Assembly: GCA_003117195.1 (NCBI GenBank)
Contig: BDSI01000007.1
Span: 186,001 to 250,000 of the forward strand
Length of the DNA: 64,000 bases
Origin: Eudorina sp. 2006-703-Eu-15
Taxonomy: Eukaryota > Chlorophyta > Chlorophyceae > Chlamydomonadales > Volvocaceae
Direction: 5' to 3'
Position numbers and translations under genes: made by a program. The notes under the pieces are model-generated. The model saw nothing but the letters and a program-made list of their open reading frames with translations, was not told where the DNA came from and did not search any database. Shown here one piece after another: positions 12,138 through 20,936 of the stretch. Position 1 is the stretch's first letter. Each line of letters opens with the position of its first letter.

Positions 12138-12500
12138 ACACAGCAACTGCACGCCACCGCCTGCAGGTCTACATAGAAAAGGAGATCTACAAGCGCAAGC
12201 TCCAGCCCATCGACAAGCAGGACGCGGTGTTGGTGGGCGGAGGCGCTCCTGTCCGGAACGACATAACCAGCACACCCGCCGATGCGACCACCAACCACAC
12301 CGATTGGCGCTGCTGCCTGAGATACCCGGCAACCCGCTGGCATCTCGATGGCCGAGCGGGATACGAAAAACTGCCGGGGTGTGTGGGAGTCGCGACTCAG
12401 GGTCCGCTCCAGTCCTCAAACCACCCTGGCAGCGCTTCTACCTAACGAAGCGCCTGCAGGTCCTACACCGACCGTCTGCAAGATGGGTGCCTGACGTCGA
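12138..12500 (+). pseudogene. Decayed duplicate of the last exon of the mTERF-like gene
   Basis: The first 120 bp or so match 2499-2607 closely. They include the intron acceptor (CGCCTGCAG|GTCTACAT) and the codons for YIEKEIYKRK-QPIDKQ. Similarity then fades but can be followed across the Ala/Pro-rich tail (compare ATGGCCGAG at both sites) to about 12490. None of the five preceding exons lies upstream, and the frame is broken after the conserved start. It is therefore a 5'-truncated, non-functional copy carried along when the neighbouring gene was duplicated. Confidence 0.85.
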
Positions 12501-13901
12501 CAAACTTCACATCATTACGGATTGATGCAGCGTTCACTGACTGCAGTTATGTGAAGCAGGCCTGATGATTGTGAAATGCATCATAGTCGCTCACGTCATG
12601 TCAGTTGTACTTGTACAGCGTTGCCTGCGTGGAACGTTGCCCACCTTCCTAGTCACCAACTTGCCGTGCCAACGAGATTACCACACGCATCAAGAGGTAG
12701 ACCAACGGAAACACTGCAACCCGACAATGCACGTCCTGCTCACCGTGTTCTTCCAGGCACTCACAGTGACCTCAGCGTTCACATGTAACACACACGATTC
12801 GTTCGTGCTTTGCCGGTTGCGTCGGCGCGCTCCAAATCGTCTGCGACAACCCCCTTTGGGCCAAAGGTCAATATAGGTGTTATTCATACAAGACATAACA
12901 TACCCCACTTCCCCAACCTGTGGGAACCCCGGCCATGTCCCGGCTTCGCCTTGGCCGTTGCTGCGCAGCCCGGCTTTCCCGTCAAGACTCGCCGCAGGCA
13001 GCAGTAGCCGCTAACACTTTGCACCTTCCCTGCGCAGCACTCGCTGAGCAGCCGGCGGCTTGTGCGCCAGCTCGCGCGGCGGCCATCCGTCCCTTCTCAG
13101 TCGCATACATTATATAGCCTATCCACACTGTAACGGTACTACTACTGCATACATTCCCGACTACTGTGCTACTGCTGTAAACCACTGCGCCACACCGTGC
13201 AGGGCTATACCGGGCATAAGTGAGCGCTGTTCGGTTGTCGGGCTCGGGGGCCCCTGGAGCGCTTCCGCCTTCACGGACGTCCCGGGATGCATTGTATTGG
13301 GGCATGATGTGCGGCACCGACCGACTTCTAACCGCACGAGCCCCGCTGGCCCTGCACCTCACAACCGCAACGGGCACCCGGACCACTCACAGCCATCCCC
13401 AGTAGCCCAACCCAGAATGGCAGGAACTGGGGATTGGCAACAATTTCAACTGACAACCAGGAAAATTACCGGGCTAAACTGACACCAGGATAATCACTTG
13501 TTCACTTCACTAGTATTGGCGACAACCAAGCCGCGCCATGGCTGAAGAGTAGCAAGGCCGCGTTCACCTACGCGGCCAACCACGTCAAAACAACCAACAA
13601 GCAAATGCGTTGCTTTCCTAGCCATTCAACTCGTATCTTTCAGTGCCAAGAGGCACGCACAGTTTCAAGCATCGCATGCGCCGACGAGTGCTACCCTAGC
13701 TCCTCGGGCCAGCCGCCGCACTGCCGAAGGATGGACCCCACCTTCGCTGTCGCCATCTGCCTCAGCAGGTCATCGAGGCAATCAGGCGGCGCTCGGGCGG
13801 CGGCGGCGGCGACAGCTCGCCGCCAACACGCCTTTTCCTTCCAGGTGGCTGCAGGGGAATAGCTCGGGGTCCGCTCCGGCTGTCGCCCAACGTGTTTTAT
13901 T
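12501..13901. other. Intergenic between exon remnant and paralogue B
   Basis: No coding exon recognised. A TGTAA lies at 13129-13133 on the plus strand, the positional counterpart of 3407-3411 after copy 1. The segment 13870-13990 aligns with the 3' end and flank of paralogue A near 4560-4740 (TTTTATT followed by the Ser/Asp-rich tail), so the duplicated block continues here. Confidence 0.5.
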
Positions 13902-14115
13902 TTACTGTCGCCGCCGTCGCTTCGACGGCTGTGCTTTGACTGTTGGTCCAGAATCCGAGTCATCGCTGCTGCTGCTACTGCCGCCGTATCTGCTACTGCC
14001 GCTACGGGTGCTGTCGCTGCTGCAGCTGCTGCTGCTCTCCTTCCTGCGGCGCCTGCGGTCACAGCGCCTGACAGCGCGCCTCTGTCGGCTGCGGTCTCGC
14101 CGCGGCTGGCTGCGG
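13902..14115 (-). pseudogene. Frame-shifted end of the Arg/Ser tail of paralogue B
   Basis: Read in a different frame from the main B exon, this segment encodes an Arg-rich then Ser/Asp-rich tail (DRRRRRKESSSSCSSDST ... SDSGP). It matches the C-terminus of paralogue A (KRRRRRERISSDD ... SDCGP). The frame of B runs into a stop at 14116 just before it. The shift falls inside 25-30 bp Arg/Ser-encoding repeats (about 14080-14250), a likely place for slippage. An undetected intron is possible but I see no good sites. Confidence 0.65.
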
Positions 14116-17100
14116 CTACGATCCCGCCGCGGCTGGCTGCGGCTCGACCCGCGCGGCTGGACTGCGATCCCGCCGCGGCTGGCTGCGGCTGCGAACCCGC
14201 CGCGGCTGGCTGCGACTGCGATCCCGCCGCGGCTGGCTGCGGCTCCGCCTTGTCCTTTTCCGGCCGTGTCGGCTCCTTTTGCTGCGCTGGCGGCGGCGGT
14301 GGCGGCCGTGATGGCGGCTGTGCGAACGGCTCCTACGGTCACGCGCCTCAGCCTCGCTGACCTCCTCGTACCGGCCGCAGCGATGAGCACGGCCGCCGCC
14401 GCTGCCAACCACGGGGCCCTCCCGGTCCTCCCGGCGCGTATCTCTCTCTGCCACTGGGGAGCTCGGTCGGACGGTGCGCTCGACGGCGCTGCAGGGCCCC
14501 TTAGTCCGGGCGCCCAGCTCTGCGGCCATCTGGCCCTGGGCCGCACCATTGATGAGGCCAGCGCCTGTTGCAGAAAGTGGGACTTGATCGGGGAACACCT
14601 GCGGATGGGTGTGGTGCTGCTGCTGCTGCTGCTGGTGTGGCGGCTGCAGCAGCAGCAGCACCGCCTCGCCTAGACCTACCCGCTGCAAGAACCTGGACCA
14701 AGTGCCCTGGTGCGGCTCCCCTGCCTCACGGAGGCCGACGACCACCGGTAGCCGCACGCCGCCGATGTATATTGTGGCAGCCTTCAAGTGAGAAGGACGG
14801 TGCAGGAGGAATGGGGCAGGACGTCAGCGACCAAGTGGGGGTGCATGCAACGTGTACGACAACGTGTACGACAACGGCAAGAAGCATCAGAGGAGTCGAG
14901 AATGCGCGATGTTGGGGTGCATAAACCGGGAATCTCCGGACCGGCATCAAAGCAGGTTGCTTCAAATGCGCTCTGCGCCCGAAAATCTATCTGCGGCCAT
15001 TGAGACAGTGCGTGGCTGGTATCGCGGGTAGGATGGGATGGGCGACGATGCACTTACCACCATGTTTGCAGCTTCCGCCGACTTATCCTTCAGGGTCACA
15101 TCGCTGCCGCCAGGCGCACCATCCCTGGCACGTGCTTCCGCCGTCTTGTCACCATCCAATCCCAGCCGCTGCTGCTGCTTCTCCGCTGCCATCGGTTCGA
15201 GACGACTGGCCTGGGCGGCCGCGGCCAGTGGAGTTGGCAGGTGCAGTGCTGCGTTGGACCCGGCCGGGCCGCCCATGTTGACCTCACGTGGGTAACTCAG
15301 AACTGTGACGGTACTCCACCCGGTAGCTGTGCCTCCGTTGTTGGTGCCGGCTGTGCCTCCGGCGTCTGCGGCGGTTGTGTCTATGGCGTCTGCGGCGACT
15401 GTGCCTCCGGCATCTGCGGCGACTGTGTCTACGGCGTCTGCGGCGACTGTGCCTCCGGCGTCTGCGGGGACTGTGTCTGCGGCAGCTGCGGCGACTGTGC
15501 CTCCGGCATCTGCGGCGACTGTGTCTACGGCGTCTGCGGCGACTGTGCCTCCGGCGTCTGCGGTGACTGTGTCTGCGGCAGCTGCGGCGGCTGTGTCTAC
15601 GGCAGCTGCGGTGACTGTGTCTACGGCAGCTGCGGTGACTGTGCCAGCGGCAGCTGCGGTGACTGTGTCTACGGCAGCTGCGGTGACTGTGCCTCCGGCG
15701 TCTGCGGTGACTGTGTCTGCGGCAGCTGCGGCGGCTGTGTCTACGGCAGCTGCGGTGACTGTGTCTACGGCAGCTGCGGTGACTGTGCCAGCGGCAGCTG
15801 CGGTGACTGTGTCTACGGCAGCTGCGGTGACTGTGCCAGCGGCAGCTGCGGTGGCATCTTCGACATCTGTGGCGGCTGTGCCTCCGTTGTCGGTGATGGC
15901 TGTGCGTCCTGCAGCTGCGGTGGCATCTTCGACAGCTGTGGCGGCGTTGCCTCCGGCCTCGATGGCGGCTGTGCCCTTCGGAACTGACGCGGCCCTGCCA
16001 CCGGTGGCGGTGGCGGGTAGCCGCAGTGAAGGCTGTGGCGACCGAAGCGGGGGTCCCGAGGCATGCACCACAGCAGAGGTGACGCCCGTTGCAAGCAGCA
16101 CAGCGCCCGCGGCCGGTGAAGGAGCTGCTTCAGCTGTCCATGTGTCACGCGGCGTAAGGCCGTGAGAGCCGTGAGTGGGCAGACTCGAGGCCGGTGGTGG
16201 CAACGGCAACGGCAGCGCGTCAATGGCAGCCTTGGGCAGAGGGTGGCCTCGCAGATCCAGCAACAGCGCCTGCTTCATGTGCGGCAGTTGTTGGTTGGTG
16301 ACCGTTGCTGATTCGTGATAGTTGCAGATGATTGAAGCTGCCGCATGGGCGGCTTGTGGCGCCGCGGCAACGGCTGCGCCGCCCGGGCCCCCGACCGCAT
16401 CTGCCGCCGCCACGACGTCCGGCGACATCGCCACGTGATCCCGCCCCGTGGTCCCCGCGGCGGCGCCGCCAACCACATCCCCGCACGCTCCCGGTATCGC
16501 AATTGCAGGGGCCTGTGTCCCCGCCTGCACGACGGCATTGCTGGAGGGGCTAGCGCCGCCAAGGTTGCTAGCCTTCCCATTGTCACCACCCTCCATGGTG
16601 AATGTGATCTCCACATCCTCTTCGTCGCTGTCGAGGCTTAAATCCACGTGCATCACGTCGGCCCGCTGCTGGGAGCTGTCGTTGTCGCGGCGGCGACCCG
16701 AGGTATCCTCCAAGGGCAGGTTTCGCCCGCTGTGGACGTGCAGGTAGGTGGCGGGTTCAGAAGAGGCGGCGGCGGCCGCGACGGCGGCGGCGGCCGGCGG
16801 TGTTAGCACGGGAGTCGCGCGGGCCGCCACGGCCGGTGCCACACCGCGCCGCCCCCGAGACTGCGTGACTTGCACGTGCGAGGCCGCGGCACCCCCGCCG
16901 GCGGCAGCCGGCGCAAGTGCCGCCGCGGCGCCGCCGCCGCCAGCTGCATCCGCGCTTTCCACACGTGCCGCGTCGGCCTGCGACCCCGCCCGTGTGCGAG
17001 CCGAGCGGCGGAGACCGAGAAGGCCGCTTTCGTGGTTCCTCGCGCCGCCGTCGCCGCCGCTGATGCCGACCTCCTCCCCTTCTTCCCCATCACGGACGAC

Positions 17101-19020
17101 TTCAGCCGCCGCCGCCATGTCCTCCTCGTACTCATCCCCGCGAACAGCATCCAAACGGGTCACTTGGCTGCCGCGCCGAGGGTTGCTGTGACCACGGCCG
17201 CGGCCGCGGCCCCGTCCACGGCCGCGGCCCCGTCCACGGCCGCGGCCGCGACCGCGGTTCCGGGCCCCAATGTCACCACCACGGCCCCGGCCCCGCGCCC
17301 GTCCACGACCCGGGGAGTCCTCCTCTGCCGCCGCTGCCGCGGCTTCGTCAGCTGTTCCCCCTCCTGCTGCTGCGGCGGTGCCCAGCTTCCCAACGGTCGA
17401 TCCACACTCAGCCGTTGGCGCCTGAGGGTATCGCCCTGCGCACCCCTGCCTGGTCCGCCCTGCCCGTTCCAGCCGGACCCAAATGCAATAGGACTGGTTC
17501 CCACTGTCGCCTCCTGCCGCTGGCGCAACCGCCGCAGCACCGTTAGCGCCTTTGCCACCAGCACCGGCCTCCTCACCACCAGCGGGCGCAATGGCCAGCC
17601 GCAGCGTATCCGCTGCGCCTGCCTGGATCTGCTTTAACCAGGTTATTAGTCCCACGAGCTGCCAGAAGCCATCCTCTTTCGCGTAGGAGCTCCGCTGACA
17701 GCTCCGAAGAATGACACCCTTAGGGAAGGGCTGTTGATCGCCTTCGGCTGCCGGGTCAAGTTCGACCCGATACTCAAGGCCGTTTCTGGAGGCGGTTTCG
17801 GCGCCCAGCAAGTGAGCCATGATGCACCAGCTGACGTGCACAGTGTGTTCCGCCGAGGACAATTGCATTTTCCGATCGAGTTGGACAAGGGTTGGCAAAC
17901 CACCGACCCGTGGGGTGGTGGCCTGAAGTACGACGCGACCGTCCGGCGGCGGCTGTACTGACAGCCATAGCTCGTCACTGGGCTGGAGCCCCATGTCTTG
18001 GATCAGGTCGAGCACTGTATTCGAGTGGCAATATAGCTCCACCTCCGCCGCCGCGCCGCCGCCACGGGGCTTGGACACTCGCAGCTCTAGTGCGTAGGAA
18101 TGCGGCGACACCGCACCCCTGCGGATTCCAATGTGCACACGCACAGTCTGTAGCCTGCATGGTTTGCCGCCTTGGCCTGCCGCGATGTCCAGCTCTTTCG
18201 GAAAGGCATGCTGGACAGCAGATACCGGAAAAGTAAGGTATGGAACGGATTTGAATGGCCCAGCGCGCGTGCTCACTCTCAGCAAGTGCACGGTGCCGCC
18301 GCTGCCGCCACCAAGCGCTGCCGCGCTGCCGGAAGGCAGCGGTTCAGGTCCAGAAGGGCGTTGCACGGGGTTGGTGCCGCTCTTCAAGTGGCTGTCATGG
18401 TGGGAATCGGGCTGACGTCGCCCTCGTCCGTCGCCGTAGCCACTAGGTATCGCACGGCTGTGGAGTCCAGAACCTGAAGCCCCCGCGAGGTCTCGGCGCT
18501 GCGCGGCGTGCTCCAGGACGCGCGCTGGGGCCCCGCCAACAGCAGCAGAGTTCGGCATTCGCAGGATGTCTGGTAATGCTGCCGTTGCCGCATCTTGAAA
18601 TATTGCCATTTCGGCACGTGCGCCCATCGTGGTTGCATGCACACCGCCTGATGCTGGTGGTGGTGGCGGTGGTGATGAGGCGGAAGCGGTGGCTGTCCAG
18701 TCCGCAGGCGGTCCGCTGCCGGGCTCATTTTCTGGTGTCGCACGACCTGCAGCTGAGGCTCCCGCCACTGCAGCCGTATGTGGCTGTAAAATATCTATGT
18801 TGACAACCGGGTGGCCATACTCAGTGTGAGTGTTGGTCTGATGTAGAAGAGGCATCCGCGGAGCCGCAACTGCCCAGGTATTGGCAATCGCGGCTTCGGC
18901 AGTGGCGCTTCGATGATGCGCTTCCGTATCGGGTCCTCCCATGGGGGGTGCCGTGCATGCCGCTGCAGCGCTTTCGCGCGGTGCATCGCAGCCAACGCGC
19001 GGACCGGCTGTCAGCTCCAT
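14116..19020 (-). CDS. Paralogue B: tandem copy of A with truncated SET domain
   Basis: Two exons: 19020-15058 (one open frame of about 1,320 codons) and 14781-14116, joined by a GTAAGT donor and an AAG acceptor in phase 0. The N-terminus (MELTAGP.., CTAPPMGG) matches the start of A. It shares the conserved block ending in PPPDGRVVLQ, a strong RG tract, the SGLLGLRRSARTRAGSQA segment and a SUMO-interaction-like MHVDLSLDSDEED. The second DGRIVLE block of A is missing. The SET region is reduced. The exon passes from an Ala-rich linker straight into KSAEAANMV, equivalent to KKADAANVA just after the NDPW motif of A. The last strand reads LPVVVGLREAGEPHQGTWSRF and lacks the DIRPGEPLLWDRGREW piece of A. 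It therefore cannot form a normal methyltransferase. The gene is possibly a decaying copy or a repurposed binding protein. A pogo-like element lies 61 bp upstream of the ATG. Confidence 0.68.
15360..15855. repeat. 24-bp coding minisatellite (8-residue repeats) in paralogue B
   Basis: Units such as GACTGTGTCTACGGCGTCTG plus CGGC, repeated about 20 times with variants. On the coding strand they give octapeptides of the type TVTAAAVD / TVTAAAAG / TVAADAGG. Larger blocks also recur (15400-15570, 15600-15690 and 15690-15810 look like copies of one another). The array is not present in paralogue A. Confidence 0.9.
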
Positions 19021-19080
19021 GCTATTCAGAAGAAGCGACCAACTGCCGCGCCGCCTGATTGCAACTGGCGATTGAAACTA

Positions 19081-19106
19081 CAGGTGGACCGGGGTAATTC
19101 CGATCA
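19081..19106 (+). repeat. Left terminal inverted repeat of the pogo-like element
   Basis: 26 bp starting CAGGTGGACCGGGGTAATTC, an exact reverse complement of 20909-20934. TA precedes it at 19079-19080. Confidence 0.95.
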
Positions 19107-19662
19107 CTAAGCGTTCGCGGGCCTCGTATATTTTACATACATAACTTATTGTTGAACCAATTTTACGACAATACGTCCATAGTAGCATAGAAGCTGCGGC
19201 CCGTCGCGCAAAAAATTACGCTCACTCGTGCGCGCAATAAAAATTATTTCACGTACAGGGGTCCAAAATAGCGCTCATTGCAAATAGGGGGGTAATTCCG
19301 ATCACAGCGGAAACCGAGCGGAACGGCCTGAAAACCCTGCGCGCGCTGTCCCGAACTGATCCATACACATAATTAGGATCACCTCAAGGATTCCTAACTT
19401 CAGGAGCAGTGTTACTGTGCCCTTTCCTCTGTGCAGCCGACATGTCGGTCGCATGCACATCACCACACCAACCGACCCAAGCCAGAGGGACTCGCAACCA
19501 TGAGCGAAAACCTAATACATCGTCGTAATCATTATGCATAAGATGGCCACCTGCAAATCGTCGATATCAATCCGCAGTACGAAACCCGCACATCCTGCCC
19601 CACGAACCTCCCGCTCACTCAAGCGCATCTCCCCCATGTGCATCACACCCCTGTCCAGTTAT

Positions 19663-20186
19663 TTACTCGTCTTGCTCCTCGTCATCACTCTCCTCGTGAC
19701 CGCTCTCCTCCTGGCTGCTGTCGGCGAGCAGCGCCATGTCATTCTGCCAGGCAGGCTTCTTCCGGGTGCGAGGCCCCAGGTTCTCTGCCTGCAGGCCCGC
19801 CTTGCCCACACGCGACCGCTTCTGGCCGCGCCCGGCTGCAGTCCCCGCCGGCCCGTTTGGCTGTATGGGCTGAAGAAGAGCCGCAGGACGTCAGGTGTGC
19901 AGGCGCTGATGCGATCAGCCTCCGCTTGCTGGCAGCTGCGAAGACGAAGGCCGTGACGGCTCTTAAACCCACGCCACCAGTCCTCACTGGCAATGCCGTC
20001 AGGCCAGTGAGGTGCGCGGCCCCCAGCAGTCGCGATCTCGGCGTCAAGCTCCGCGGCAGCTGTGCGTATTTGGTAGATGCACGGTGTACGATAACGTTGG
20101 CCCATCTTGTCCACCCAGTCCAAGATGCACTGCAGATGGCCAAACAAGGTGCGGATTGGATGGTTCGAGCGCTTTAATACACACAC
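19663..20186 (-). CDS. CENP-B-type HTH part of transposon protein, with acidic tail in another frame
   Basis: The first frame (from about 20186) reads ILDWVDKMGQRYRTPCIY ... GIASEDWWRGFKSRHGLRLR ... TPDVLRLFF. This is the typical pattern of the second helix-turn-helix of pogo/CENP-B proteins, where a Trp-x-x-x-Phe motif precedes 'RHGLRLR'. After LRLFF the plausible continuation shifts frame to PIQPNGPAG ... RTRKKPAWQNDMALLAD, ending in an acidic EESGHEESDDEEQDE tail with TAA at 19663-19665. A TTCTTCAG acceptor sits at the switch, so a short intron or a frameshift is possible. No DDE triad region follows. Coordinates span both frames. Confidence 0.6.
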
Positions 20187-20470
20187 GGCATGAAGGTTGG
20201 CATGTGGGTCGCAGCGAAACAGCTCAGAAAGAGACCGCGCACCTTCTCAGTCTCCAGGGAAAGAAGCGTCGGGGCCCCAGCGTGCACGCCCACTGCTTGT
20301 TTGCCATTCGCATATGGGTGGAACGTGGCGTATGGAATACCGTATGCCGCGGCGGCTTCACGGATGCTGCAATTGCTGTCGCGATAGGTGGCCAGGGCCA
20401 TCTCAAGGTCGGCGTCGGACCATTTTTTGTTCTTTCCCGGCCTCATTCCTGGCGCAACCTTCTTAGTCAT
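20174..20470 (-). CDS. psq-type HTH (N-terminal) part of transposon protein
   Basis: Begins MTKKVAPGMRPGKNKKWSDA and continues LEMALATYRDSNCSIREAAA then YGIPYATFHPYANGK. This is the classic pipsqueak/CENP-B N-terminal helix-turn-helix of pogo-family transposases (x-W-x-x-x-D-L-x-x-A-L ... S-x-R-x-A-A-x-x-Y-G-I-P-x-x-T). It is in a different frame from the second HTH segment (offset 2), so the intact protein needs an intron between about 20270 and 20150, or the element is frame-broken. Confidence 0.7.
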   Translation of the reverse strand: MTKKVAPGMRPGKNKKWSDADLEMALATYRDSNCSIREAAAAYGIPYATFHPYANGKQAVGVHAGAPTLLSLETEKVRGLFLSCFAATHMPTFMPCVY

Positions 20471-20908
20471 CTGACCCAGCGCGGGAAGACGCTACAAAAA
20501 TCGGACCCGATGCTTTCCATACCCTATAACATCTAAGTGATCAGTTGATACTCGCGGACCACATGATTAGACGTCTGTTGGGCGTCATCCGGGCTCAAGC
20601 AGCCGAACGCCGAAACAAGCACAGTTCTTTGAAATCTGCACAGACGCAGGGTTGGCTTGCAGGAACTCTTCTTTAGTGATTATATAGTTTATCTACATCA
20701 ATATGTGGCCGCGTGTTGAAGCTTTGGGGGTACCTTGGTTCAAAAGTTTTGCGTCCCAGGGTTCGCTGCGCTCCGGAACCACACATCACTTTTACGGCAC
20801 ATATGCTATGGTGGATTCGGTTATCAATATGTATTGAAGGTGCCGGTAAGCCGGCGTGATTTTAGGCGAAGCTATGTTGATGAAATTGCCGATGATCGGA
20901 ATTACCCC

Positions 20909-20934
20909 TGATCGGAATTACCCCGGTCCACCTG
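20909..20934 (-). repeat. Right terminal inverted repeat of the pogo-like element
   Basis: Exact reverse complement of the left repeat, followed by TA at 20935-20936. Immediately inside it (20893-20908) is a second copy of the TGATCGGAATTACCCC motif, giving a tandem pair at this end. Confidence 0.95.
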
Positions 20935-20936
20935 TA

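Larger units (their letters stand above)
19081..20934 (-). mobile_element. Pogo-like (Tc1/mariner superfamily) DNA transposon, 1,854 bp, without DDE domain
   Basis: Perfect 26-bp terminal inverted repeats (19081-19106 and 20909-20934, beginning CAGGTGGACCGGGG) are flanked on both sides by TA (19079-19080, 20935-20936), the target duplication typical of this superfamily. An additional GGTAATTCCGATCA motif sits inside each end. The minus strand encodes a psq-type helix-turn-helix and a CENP-B-type helix-turn-helix, as in the N-terminal half of pogo transposases. I see no downstream DDE catalytic domain. This looks like a non-autonomous or internally deleted element. The identical repeats suggest recent activity. 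Confidence 0.88.
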
